Shown here piece after piece: positions 1-8,940 of a stretch of 64,000 bases of DNA; within the stretch, counting starts at the first letter, position 1, and each line of letters opens with the position of its first letter. Made by a program: the position numbers and the translations under genes. The stretch is from Mucilaginibacter sp. Lineage in GTDB: Bacteria > Bacteroidota > Bacteroidia > Sphingobacteriales > Sphingobacteriaceae. The stretch spans positions 1 to 64,000 of the forward strand of contig JAUCSE010000040.1 of the NCBI GenBank assembly GCA_030445275.1, given 5' to 3'. Under the pieces are notes generated by a model, which ran no database searches, was not told where the DNA came from, and saw only the letters and a program-made list of their open reading frames with translations.

Positions 1-35
1 AACAAGTATTTAATCTTTATCTTTAAAAAAAGACC

Positions 36-131
36 CTGTATAGTTCACTTAGGATTAACAAACTCCTCTGTATAGTTATTACAGGATTTACTCACCAAAA
101 TGTATAGCCAAATCCGGACGGGTCAAAAGGA
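36..131. repeat. three direct repeats phased at 32 bp upstream of the AraC-FtsX gene
   Basis: TGTATAG occurs at 37-43, 69-75 and 101-107, exactly 32 bp apart. In each unit a second block follows at the same offset: AGGATT at 51-56 and 83-88, and a decayed CGGA at 115-118. The first two units share CTGTATAGTT. Thirty-two bp is about three helical turns, so all copies face the same side of the DNA, as in a multi-site operator. It lies 130-225 bp before the first gene. The binding protein is unknown. The rest of 1-261 shows no gene. Confidence 0.5.
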
Positions 132-261
132 CTGCTACACCATCCAAAACCGAACGGCTCAATGTCCGATTTTGTTACAGCGTAGATATTTTATTCTATA
201 TAATTTTTTACATATCAATAAGTTATAAGTTTGGAACAACGATTGCTTTTAAATATTTCAA

Positions 262-3200
262 TTGAATACATATACATTCCATATTAACCTGTATGACCTG
301 GCTTTCTTTGGGACGATCTTTATCGGGCTCACTTTTAGCTTGCTATTGTGGTTCACCAAAAGGATAAACCGGTCCGCAAACCGTTTTTTGGCCCTGGCAA
401 TGGTTACGATTGTTTTGTGGATAGCCCGGATATTGGGCATCGACATCGGACTGTCAACTTACATTACTAATTGGAGCCGGCTGCCGTTGCAATTTTCGCT
501 TGCGCTTGGCCCCTTTATGTTCTTTTATGTACTTAGAATAACCCGGCCGAAATATAAATTCCGGTCTAAGGATCTGCTGCATTTTAGTCCGTTGCTGCTG
601 GAATTGGGTGCTCAGGTATTGGAAATTAGGGATAGTATAAAAACCGGCGCAGCTACTTATGCAACACCGACCTTTCAGCAATTGAACCCGGTGTTGCAAT
701 TGCTGGCGTTTGTTTCGGTCATCATTTACCTTTACCTATCTTACAGGCTGATAGGACGCTTTTACCAGCGACTAAAATTTAATGGAGGGGATCGGTACCG
801 GTATGAATTTCGGTGGCTGCAAAATTTACTGATGGGTTTCGGCCTGTTATGGCTATTGTGGATACCCTTTATAGCCGCAGATTATTTTTATTACCATTAC
901 CAATTAAGTATACAGGCTTATTATCCTTTATATCTCCTTTTGGCAGTAATGACCATCTGGATGGCTGCCGTAGCTTTTTTAAGACAAGAGGGTGGTGTGC
1001 CGGTCGAAACCCCTCCGTTTTTAAAGCCAGCGCTTCCTGCTGAAATGAAGCAAAGGAGTATTTGGCTAAAGAAAGCAGTGCAAGCCAACCTGTATTATCA
1101 GGACCCGGAACTAAGCTTAAGCTCCCTTGCTGGAAAGCTTGAGCTGACTACCCATGAATTATCCCGGATCATCAATACAGTACTCAAAAAAAACTTCAAT
1201 GATTTCATCAACGAATATCGCGTACAGGCAGCGGCCCGGAAAATGCAAAATCCTGCTTATGATCACCTTACCCTCCTGGGTATTGCATTTGAATCAGGGT
1301 TTAACTCTCAAAGCACTTTTAATCGCATTTTCAAACAAATGACCGGGAAAAGCCCGCTGGAATATAAAAATGATCTGAAAAAAGAGCACCCATCTTATAA
1401 TTTGGGAAGCCATTCTCAATTTACGCCGGTAATATTGCATCGTGAAACCCATCTCAAGCGGTCTCATGAAAAATTAAACGGCAATTATATGTTTAGGAAC
1501 TATTTAAAAATCGCCTGGCGCCACCTGGTACGTAATAAAAGCTATACCACTATTAATGTTATTGGTATGGCTGTTGGTATTGCCGTTTGTATGATGATCT
1601 TTATCATTATACAATATCAAACAAGCTTCGATAATTTTCATTCAAAGAAAGATCGCATCTATCGTGTATTAACCGAACATCATCATGCTGAATCAGCAAA
1701 TATTTCTTATGGGAAAGACATCCCTTTCCCAATGCCGCTGGTATTGAAAACGGCTTTTCCTCAAATAGAACAGGTAGCTCCAATTTTTGCAAGCCAAAAT
1801 GACCAATTGCAGGTACTTGATGTTAATGGGGCCGCTGTAAAGAATTTTAAAGAGCCGAGCGGTGTATTTTATACAGGGCCGTCGTTCTTTAAAATATTTA
1901 ATTTTCCCCTGCTTGCAGGTTCGTACGCCTCATTAAAAGACCCTAACAATGTATTGCTTACCAAGGAGGTTGCGGAAAAATATTTCGGCGACTGGAAAAC
2001 AGCGATAGGCAAAACCATTAAACTACAAACGGGTGGCTACATGTTCGAGCACGGTACTGACGTATTGAAAGTTTCAGGCATACTTGCCACCATACCGGCA
2101 AATACAGACTTGCAACTAAAAATAGTTGTGGCATTTGGAACAGGGTTTACCGGGGATTATTTATCAAAATCAACCGATTGGGCTGGAACGGTATCTAACT
2201 TTGGTTGTTATGTTTTGTTACCGCCAAATGTTACTGCCGACAATTTTAATCAGCAATTAAGAGCGTACTCACGAAAGACGGAATCTCCCGGCAATAAGGA
2301 TAGCCATATTATACAATCATTAAGTGCGGTGCATTATGATACACAAGTGGGTGATTACAGCAACAAAACAATCAGTCATCAACTGCTCAATGTATTGTGG
2401 CTAATCGCGGCATTCATCTTGTTAATTGCCTGTGTAAACTTTATCAACCTCTCCACCGCACAAGCTGTTAATCGAGCAAAGGAGATCGGCATCAGGAAAG
2501 TTTTGGGGAGCAATAAATCGCAATTGCAAACCCAATTCATTGTTGAAACATTTTTGATAGTTACAAGCGCTGTAATGCTGGCAGCAATTATTACAATTTT
2601 CGCGTTGCCTTATGTAAGTCGACTTTTAGAACTTTCGCTTTCATTCAACATACTCTGCAATCCTGCGCTTATTTTATTTCTTTTAACTGTAACGATTATC
2701 GTGACCGCACTCGCCGGTTTTTATCCTGCTATCGTTTTATCACATTTCAATCCTGTTAATGCTTTGCAGCGTAAACTCACAGCAAGCCCTGCCAATGGAA
2801 TTTCATTACGAAGAGGATTGGTGGTGTTTCAATTCATCATTGCACAGGTACTCATTATCGGAACACTCGTCATTGTAAAGCAAATGAATTATTTCACGGA
2901 TCAACCGTTAGGCTTTGATAAAGATGCCATTGTAAATGTTCCTTTCCGTGTAGATAGTCTTCGCATGAGCAGGCTGGATTATTTAAAGAACCAGTTATTA
3001 TCGGTAAACGGCGTGCAAGCAGTAAGCTACAGTTCAAACACACCTGTTGAAGATGTTAATGATACGTGGAGCACTATAAAGTTTAACCATGCAATAAAAG
3101 AAACAGATTTTAAGGCTATCACCAAGTTTGCCGACGACGGCTATGTTCCTGCTTATAAATTAACACTGATAGCCGGAAGAAATTTGCAACCTTCCAATAT

Positions 3201-3933
3201 GACAAAAGAATTTCTGGTGAATGAATCATTCGTGAAAAGTTTAGGACTTAAAAAACCGGAAGATATATTGAACAAAGAAATAAGCATATGGGATGATAAA
3301 ATAAAATGTTCTGTGGTTGGCGTGCTGAAAGATTTTAATGACAGATCTTTTCGCCATGATCTTGCACCATTGCTTGTCACTACAAACGTAACCATGTACA
3401 ACCAGGCCGGAATAAAACTGGCAACCACAAACATTGCTTCTACACTGCAATCTGTTAAACAAATATTTGAGAAAACATTTCCAGATTTTGTTTATGAATA
3501 CAAGTTTTTGGATGATAAAATTGCAAGTTTTTACAAACAGGAAAATCAACTATCCGCTTTATATAAAATTTTTGCAGCAATCGCCATATTCCTTAGCTGC
3601 CTTGGATTGTATGGTTTGGCCTCATTCATGGCAGTACAGCGTATAAAAGAAGTTGGTATCCGTAAAGTACTTGGTGCTACTGCAGGCAGTATCGTTTATT
3701 TGTTTTCAAAAGAATTTATCATACTCATTGCAATTGCCTTTGCCATTGCAACACCCATTGCATGGTATTATATGCACCAATGGCTGCAGGATTATGCGTA
3801 TCGTATCAACATCAGTTGGTGGTTATTTGCTGCAGGCGGACTTGCTGCAACAACTATTGCATTGGCAACCATAAGTTTCCAGGCAGTAAAGGCAGCCAAA
3901 GCAAACCCGGTGAAGAGCCTGAGAAGTGAATAG
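262..3933 (+). CDS. fusion of a membrane AraC-type regulator with an FtsX/MacB-type permease
   Basis: One uninterrupted frame of 1223 codons encodes two proteins usually separate. Residues 1-240 hold about seven membrane helices. Residues about 268-370 are an AraC-type double helix-turn-helix, ending in the typical GFNSQSTFNRIFK and TGKSPLEYK motifs. After a 35-residue linker, Met410 (ATG at 1489) opens a classical Bacteroidota FtsX permease (MFRNYLKIAWRHL). This has a first helix near 430-450, a MacB-type periplasmic domain, a three-helix FtsX block near 710-820 and a second near 1100-1215. No ATPase gene is adjacent. An in-frame TAA at 250-252 means translation must start at TTG 262 or later; no in-frame ATG lies before the first helix, so the start is non-standard. 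Met410 could also serve as a separate start. A role in sensing and envelope stress or efflux is inference only. Confidence 0.8.
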   Translation: MNTYTFHINLYDLAFFGTIFIGLTFSLLLWFTKRINRSANRFLALAMVTIVLWIARILGIDIGLSTYITNWSRLPLQFSLALGPFMFFYVLRITRPKYKFRSKDLLHFSPLLLELGAQVLEIRDSIKTGAATYATPTFQQLNPVLQLLAFVSVIIYLYLSYRLIGRFYQRLKFNGGDRYRYEFRWLQNLLMGFGLLWLLWIPFIAADYFYYHYQLSIQAYYPLYLLLAVMTIWMAAVAFLRQEGGVPVETPPFLKPALPAEMKQRSIWLKKAVQANLYYQDPELSLSSLAGKLELTTHELSRIINTVLKKNFNDFINEYRVQAAARKMQNPAYDHLTLLGIAFESGFNSQSTFNRIFKQMTGKSPLEYKNDLKKEHPSYNLGSHSQFTPVILHRETHLKRSHEKLNGNYMFRNYLKIAWRHLVRNKSYTTINVIGMAVGIAVCMMIFIIIQYQTSFDNFHSKKDRIYRVLTEHHHAESANISYGKDIPFPMPLVLKTAFPQIEQVAPIFASQNDQLQVLDVNGAAVKNFKEPSGVFYTGPSFFKIFNFPLLAGSYASLKDPNNVLLTKEVAEKYFGDWKTAIGKTIKLQTGGYMFEHGTDVLKVSGILATIPANTDLQLKIVVAFGTGFTGDYLSKSTDWAGTVSNFGCYVLLPPNVTADNFNQQLRAYSRKTESPGNKDSHIIQSLSAVHYDTQVGDYSNKTISHQLLNVLWLIAAFILLIACVNFINLSTAQAVNRAKEIGIRKVLGSNKSQLQTQFIVETFLIVTSAVMLAAIITIFALPYVSRLLELSLSFNILCNPALILFLLTVTIIVTALAGFYPAIVLSHFNPVNALQRKLTASPANGISLRRGLVVFQFIIAQVLIIGTLVIVKQMNYFTDQPLGFDKDAIVNVPFRVDSLRMSRLDYLKNQLLSVNGVQAVSYSSNTPVEDVNDTWSTIKFNHAIKETDFKAITKFADDGYVPAYKLTLIAGRNLQPSNMTKEFLVNESFVKSLGLKKPEDILNKEISIWDDKIKCSVVGVLKDFNDRSFRHDLAPLLVTTNVTMYNQAGIKLATTNIASTLQSVKQIFEKTFPDFVYEYKFLDDKIASFYKQENQLSALYKIFAAIAIFLSCLGLYGLASFMAVQRIKEVGIRKVLGATAGSIVYLFSKEFIILIAIAFAIATPIAWYYMHQWLQDYAYRINISWWLFAAGGLAATTIALATISFQAVKAAKANPVKSLRSE

Positions 3934-4139
3934 CAGCTTGCCGGAATATTAACAAGAAATTTAGGATTTAGTTGAATCGCAATAAAGATATTTTCTGGGT
4001 TGAAACGCAGGATGGGTTCATGTCCAAATCTGTACTTAAGAAAATCTAACCCAGTGTTAGTCCCGATGTATGCTGTAACCATTTTTATAAAATTGAGTAA
4101 CTCGACAGGAGCACATGGTTTAATTGTAACACTTTGACC
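3934..4139 (-). pseudogene. possible decayed coding remnant
   Basis: Read on the minus strand from 4139, the frame stays open into the end of the FtsX gene. Its first 60 or so residues look protein-like (for example KPCAPVELLNFIK and LKYRFGHEPILRFNPENIF). There is no start codon at the upstream end; the first ATG is at 4082. I recognise no family. It may be the wreck of a gene lost beside the fusion gene, or chance. The remainder of this 466-bp gap, 4140-4305, shows nothing I can support. Confidence 0.2.
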
Positions 4140-4305
4140 ACGCCTGTTTTACCTAACTCTCTAAGATGAACCCACAGTATGAAATAGGCTGATCAATTCT
4201 CCCGAAAATCCCAATCCAAACCAATTAAATTGAATGATGCGATTCTTAATGCCCCACTGTGGGCTACGGTTAATAGTTTGTTGATCATAACTTAACTTAT
4301 CATCC

Positions 4306-4358
4306 TAATAAAAAAAGCATACTTTTTAAATAAATTAAAAAGTATGCTTTTTTTATTA
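4306..4358. promoter_or_regulatory. perfect 24-bp inverted repeat before the ROK gene (operator or terminator)
   Basis: The arms 4306-4329 and 4335-4358 are exact reverse complements around a 5-nt ATAAA loop; the core of each arm is AGCATACTTTTTAA. It ends 41 bp before the ROK start codon. A run of seven T follows the GTATGC core, so it could terminate transcripts from the left. The lack of a GC-rich stem and the closeness to the regulator's own start also suit an autoregulatory operator. Confidence 0.6.
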
Positions 4359-4399
4359 AATAATTTTTTATAAATATGTAAAAGTTAAAATAAATTAAA

Positions 4400-5581
4400 A
4401 TGTTACTCAATTATATAGATATAGTTAAAGCCTTATTTTACAGCCAAAAAGCGTCCATCAATGATATTAGTGGTAGCACTGGCCGAAGCATCCCCTATAT
4501 AACTAAAGCGATCGGTGAATTGAAAGATTTAAAGGTTGTTCAGGAAATTGGGATAAGAGTATCAAGCGGCGGCCGGAAACCGGCCACTTATTCTCTTAAC
4601 CCGGGCTCGGGTTTTATTATTTCTGTCGCCATGAACCAGTTTGTAAGCAGGATTGCCATTACCAATATGAGCAGTGAATTTGTGGGTGAAACACAGGAGT
4701 TTGAGTTAAAGCTTAAAAACAATAACGATGCTATTAATACCATAATTGAACATGTTAACGAGGTAATTACCAGCTCTGGCTTACCCAAAAACAAGTTTCT
4801 GGCCGTTGGCATCACTATGCCCGGTTTTATTGACGCGCTTTCGGGTAATAATATAAGTTTTTTAAAATCGCCCGAAGGAACGCTGGTAAGCTATCTGGCC
4901 AGGCATATTGGGTTACCTGTTTTTATCGGAAATGATTCAACAGCAATAGCACTGGCTGAGCAGAAGTTTGGACTTCCCATCGCCCGCGACAATTCAATGG
5001 TTGTTAACCTTGGTTGGGGCATTGGATTGGGCATGATCGTAAATAAAGAAATATTTAAGGGGCATAGCGGATTTGCAGGTGAGTTTAGCCATTTAGCACT
5101 ATATAAAAACGGCAAGCTCTGTTCATGCGGCAAACACGGATGCCTTGAAACGGAAGCCTCGTTGTTGGCCATCGAAGCTAAAGCCCTTGAGGGCCTTAGG
5201 GATGGAGAAGTAAGTAACCTAACCCAATATGATACTTTATCGGCCGATCATATTATAGACGAGGCCATAAAAGGAGATGCTTTTTCTATAAAAATAATTT
5301 CAGAAGCCGCCTATGCAATTGGGCAGGGATTGGCTATCCTGGTGCACCTGATGAACCCCGAAAGCATCATTTTAAGCGGAAAAGGCAGCGTTATTGGCAA
5401 ACTATGGATCACGCCGATACAACAAGCCATGAATGAGCATTGTATACCACATTTAAGCACTTATACCCAATTGGCCGTTTCGCAATTAGGTGCTAATGCC
5501 CAATTACTTGGAGGGGTAGCCCAGATAATTGAAAATTTACATCAACTGGAAAAACAAGTAGATATTCTGCAATCAGCTTAA
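4400..5581 (+). CDS. ROK-family transcriptional regulator / sugar-sensing protein
   Basis: The protein has an N-terminal winged helix (residues about 1-70, with a basic GGRKPATY wing) joined to a ROK sugar-kinase fold (about 75-385). The ROK fingerprint is present: an IGNDSTAIALAEQKFG segment with the catalytic-type Asp, a glycine-rich LGWGIGLGMIV phosphate loop, and the zinc motif CSCGKHGCLE near residue 240. This is the NagC/XylR layout, so a repressor released by a sugar is likely. Some Bacteroidota members may keep kinase activity. It sits directly before a SusC/SusD pair in the same direction, which makes that pair its natural target. The start is the ATG 42 bp after a perfect inverted repeat. 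Confidence 0.85.
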   Translation: MLLNYIDIVKALFYSQKASINDISGSTGRSIPYITKAIGELKDLKVVQEIGIRVSSGGRKPATYSLNPGSGFIISVAMNQFVSRIAITNMSSEFVGETQEFELKLKNNNDAINTIIEHVNEVITSSGLPKNKFLAVGITMPGFIDALSGNNISFLKSPEGTLVSYLARHIGLPVFIGNDSTAIALAEQKFGLPIARDNSMVVNLGWGIGLGMIVNKEIFKGHSGFAGEFSHLALYKNGKLCSCGKHGCLETEASLLAIEAKALEGLRDGEVSNLTQYDTLSADHIIDEAIKGDAFSIKIISEAAYAIGQGLAILVHLMNPESIILSGKGSVIGKLWITPIQQAMNEHCIPHLSTYTQLAVSQLGANAQLLGGVAQIIENLHQLEKQVDILQSA

Positions 5582-5638
5582 ACCTTAAAAAAGACCTTTT
5601 ATTCACATAACCCAAATTCTATGCAACAACTTTACTAA

Positions 5639-5725
5639 ACTAAAAAAAGAGTAGTGATACTGCTACCCTTAATGATTTGGGCAAATTCATTTGCCCAAAC
5701 AAACATCATCCTGAGACAGGGATGA
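5639..5725 (+). pseudogene. relic of a signal peptide
   Basis: Between the ROK and SusC genes one frame reads KKRVVILLPLMIWANSFAQ followed by TNIILRQG and a stop at 5723. That is a complete Bacteroidota signal peptide with its AQ cleavage end but no mature protein and no ATG at the front. The likely history is deletion of an exported enzyme from this locus. The palindrome TTTGGGCAAAT / ATTTGCCCAAA at 5676-5699 falls inside this stretch. It may be an operator, or a chance product of the coding sequence. Confidence 0.35.
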
Positions 5726-5794
5726 AACCAATATACATACTTAAACAAGTATAAAAACAACCTAATCTTAATTTAAACCATTAAATCCTAAAAA

Positions 5795-8700
5795 ATGAAA
5801 CAAATGTACTTAAGGTGCACCGCTTTGTTGTTATTTACCCTGATAACGATAACTGCTTATGCACAAAAAACAGTTACCGGAACGGTAACTGAAACATCCG
5901 GGCAACCGCTGCCAGGTGTAAGTGTCACTGAAAAAGGCACAAAGAACGGCACCGCTACAGGTACCGACGGAAGATTCAGCTTATCTGTTAAGCCGGGTGC
6001 GGTATTAACTTTTTCTTTTATCGGCTCAAGAACCAAAGAAGTGACTGTAGGACAAACAACAACTGTAAATGTTGTTTTAGAAGGTAATGAAAACGCCCTT
6101 ACTGAGGTGGTAGTGACCGCTTTGGGCATTAAAAGGGAAAAGAAATCGTTAGGCTATGCGGTACAGGAGGTGAAGGGTGAAACTTTATCTGATGCTAAAG
6201 AACCCAACATCGTGAACGCACTTTCGGGTAAAGTTGCCGGCTTACAGATCACGCGTTCAGGTAACGGGCCAGGTGGTTCCTCAAAAATTACATTAAGAGG
6301 TAACAATTCATTAACAGGCTCAAACCAGCCATTGATTGTAGTCGACGGAATACCACTGGACAATTTTACCGGGGCTTCCAATAATGATTATTACAATCCC
6401 AGTCTGGATATGGGTAACGGATTGTCAGACATCAATGCTGAAGATATTGAAAGCATGAGTATTTTGAAAGGACCATCGGCAGCAGCACTTTATGGTTCAA
6501 GAGCAGGTAATGGCGCTATTTTAATTACCACTAAAACAGGTAAAGTACAAAACGGCTTAGGTATTACCATATCATCTTCAATAGGTATTGAGAGTATTTT
6601 CGCGAGGCCAAAAATGCAAACCGAATTTGGCCAGGGAAGTAATAACATTTATGACCCAACCTCAGGCAATAGCTGGGGGCCAAAAGCAACAGGTCAGTCA
6701 GTAAAAAAGTGGGATGGAACAACGGTACCACTATCAATTTATGATAATACCGGGAATTATTTTGGAAAAGGTTTAACAGCCAACCAAAGCATATCTTTCC
6801 AGCAACAGTATAAGTCTACATCAGTTTATACTTCTTACAACCGGCTTGATGATAAAAGTATGATTCCGGGAGCAAAGCTGATCCGTAATAACTTAATGAC
6901 AAGAACGGTAAGTAAATTTGGTAAAGATGACCGCTGGACAATTGACACCAAGGTTCAATACATCAACGCATCTGCCTTCAATCGCCCGCAGGGTGGGTCA
7001 AACACTAGCAATACCTTTTATGCATTGTCATTGTTGCCACCATCTATTGATATCAGGGATTTCAGCGCTCGTAAAGACAAAGATGGTAATATGCTTTGGT
7101 GGCGCCAGAATAATGAGCTTAATCCGTACTGGGCAGAGAAATATAAACTGAATGAGGATATCAGGAACAGATTTTTATTGAACGGATCAATAAAATACCA
7201 GTTTAACAGCTGGTTAAACGCAGAACTTAAAGGTGGTGCCGATACTTACACTACTAATACCGATAACAGGACCTACTCGGGTATTACCCCAACTTCTACT
7301 GGGTCTTATGGTGCCGGGAAAAGTACATTTACAGAAACCAACTATAGTACTTTAATTACAGCTAAAAAGGATAACCTGTTTGGTAAACTAGGTGGTGTAG
7401 CCACCCTGGGTGCCAATCTGATGAATCGCCAGTCTTCTTATCTGAATGCTAATGCGAGCCCCTTACAGGTACCAGACCTGTTTTCCTTAAACAATGGTAC
7501 CTCCAACGCTACTATTGGCGAAGGTATATCTAAACATGATATTTATTCCGTTTATGGCTCTCTTGGTGTTAACTATGATGGATACCTGTTTGTAGATGGT
7601 ACATTTAGAAATGACTGGTCTTCTACTTTAAACGCTACAAACCGCTCTTACTTTTATCCATCAATAAGCGCATCTTTCCTGTTTACTGAATTGATGAATA
7701 AAGGTCAAAATGGGTTGCCATCATGGTTAAGTTATGGTAAAATAAGAGGGTCATTCGCATCTGTAGGTAATGATATGGATCCATATCAGTTAAACAATAC
7801 ATATACTATTGGCAAAGACCCGAATGGTAATACTACTGCAAGTCGCAACGATGTTCTTTATGATCCTAATGTTAGAAGCGAGTTGATAAAATCATATGAG
7901 GCCGGTTTAGAGATGCGCTTTCTGAACAGCCGTGTCGGTTTTGATTTTGCTGTATACAAATCAAATGCTACCAGACAGCTGATCAATCTTCCGATGGATA
8001 ATTTAAGTGGTTATACAGCCCGAAAGATTAACGCAGGCGATATTCAGAACAAAGGGCTGGAACTGATGGTTGACGGTAAGATCGCTAGAAACAATGATGG
8101 CTTTAACTGGAATACCCTGGTAAATTACTCCATCAACAGAAATACAATAAAATCTATCGCGCCGGGTATTAATCAGTACGCCTTAGGAGGTTTTGATGAT
8201 ATTGCAGTGATTGCTGAGACCGGACAGCTTTATGGGGAGATCTATGGTTCGCAGTTTTTAAGAGTAAAAGATGCTAATAGCCCATACAAAGGTCAGTTGA
8301 TCCTGGATAATACCGGTTTGCCGCAGGTGGATCCTGAAAAGGCTAAGCTGGGTAACCAACAGGCTTCCAGCTTACTGGGTGTAACCAATTCTTTTTCTTA
8401 TAAAGGATTTAACTTATCTTTTTTAGTTGACGCCCGTTTTGGAGGAAAGATTTTCTCAGGTACCATAGCTAATATGGAGCAGTACGGCACATCTAATAAA
8501 ACCGTGGTAAATGGATCAAGGGAAGATATGCTGGTTGATGGCGTTGTGCTTAACTCAAGCACAAATCAATACGAAAAGAATACGGTAAAAACTACAGCTC
8601 AAAATTACTGGACTGTAGTTGCGGGCCACAGTAATATCGGGGTAACAGAAGCAAATCTTTATGATGCCTCAAACATACGTATCAGAAATGTACAGTTCAG

Positions 8701-8911
8701 CTATGATCTTTCGCGCAAGTTTTTATCAGGCACAGGCATTCAAAGAGCCAAAATAGGTGTATCAGTTAATAATTTGTGGTTAATATCAAGCCATATGAAT
8801 GGTATGGACCCTGAATCTGTTTACGCAACCGGAACCAATGCTACAGGTTTTGAAAGCGGAAGTGCGCCCACGACACGTACATTCTTATTTAACTTAACAA
8901 TTGGTTTTTAA
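5795..8911 (+). CDS. SusC-like TonB-dependent outer-membrane transporter
   Basis: This 1038-residue protein imports a glycan or oligosaccharide across the outer membrane using TonB energy. A signal peptide ends at AYAQ (residue 24). A carboxypeptidase-like regulatory beta-sandwich follows (about 26-105: VTGTVTETSGQPLPGVSV and VLTFSFIGS). The TonB box is EVVVTALG. The plug domain (about 125-250) carries the SusC signatures KVAGLQI, IVVDGIPL and ILKGPSAAALYGSRAGNGAI. A barrel follows and ends in Phe (LTIGF), as expected for outer-membrane insertion. The SusD partner starts 29 bp downstream. No glycosidase is attached to this pair, so the substrate cannot be read from context. Confidence 0.95.
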   Translation: MKQMYLRCTALLLFTLITITAYAQKTVTGTVTETSGQPLPGVSVTEKGTKNGTATGTDGRFSLSVKPGAVLTFSFIGSRTKEVTVGQTTTVNVVLEGNENALTEVVVTALGIKREKKSLGYAVQEVKGETLSDAKEPNIVNALSGKVAGLQITRSGNGPGGSSKITLRGNNSLTGSNQPLIVVDGIPLDNFTGASNNDYYNPSLDMGNGLSDINAEDIESMSILKGPSAAALYGSRAGNGAILITTKTGKVQNGLGITISSSIGIESIFARPKMQTEFGQGSNNIYDPTSGNSWGPKATGQSVKKWDGTTVPLSIYDNTGNYFGKGLTANQSISFQQQYKSTSVYTSYNRLDDKSMIPGAKLIRNNLMTRTVSKFGKDDRWTIDTKVQYINASAFNRPQGGSNTSNTFYALSLLPPSIDIRDFSARKDKDGNMLWWRQNNELNPYWAEKYKLNEDIRNRFLLNGSIKYQFNSWLNAELKGGADTYTTNTDNRTYSGITPTSTGSYGAGKSTFTETNYSTLITAKKDNLFGKLGGVATLGANLMNRQSSYLNANASPLQVPDLFSLNNGTSNATIGEGISKHDIYSVYGSLGVNYDGYLFVDGTFRNDWSSTLNATNRSYFYPSISASFLFTELMNKGQNGLPSWLSYGKIRGSFASVGNDMDPYQLNNTYTIGKDPNGNTTASRNDVLYDPNVRSELIKSYEAGLEMRFLNSRVGFDFAVYKSNATRQLINLPMDNLSGYTARKINAGDIQNKGLELMVDGKIARNNDGFNWNTLVNYSINRNTIKSIAPGINQYALGGFDDIAVIAETGQLYGEIYGSQFLRVKDANSPYKGQLILDNTGLPQVDPEKAKLGNQQASSLLGVTNSFSYKGFNLSFLVDARFGGKIFSGTIANMEQYGTSNKTVVNGSREDMLVDGVVLNSSTNQYEKNTVKTTAQNYWTVVAGHSNIGVTEANLYDASNIRIRNVQFSYDLSRKFLSGTGIQRAKIGVSVNNLWLISSHMNGMDPESVYATGTNATGFESGSAPTTRTFLFNLTIGF

Positions 8912-8940
8912 ATTATTAAACAAGAATAATTCATAAGGAT

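Noticed and set aside
5676..5699. TTTGGGCAAAT palindrome as a ROK operator
   Set aside because: It is a good palindrome in the right place, but it lies in the signal-peptide relic and does not resemble the inverted repeat before the ROK gene. Not called as an operator.
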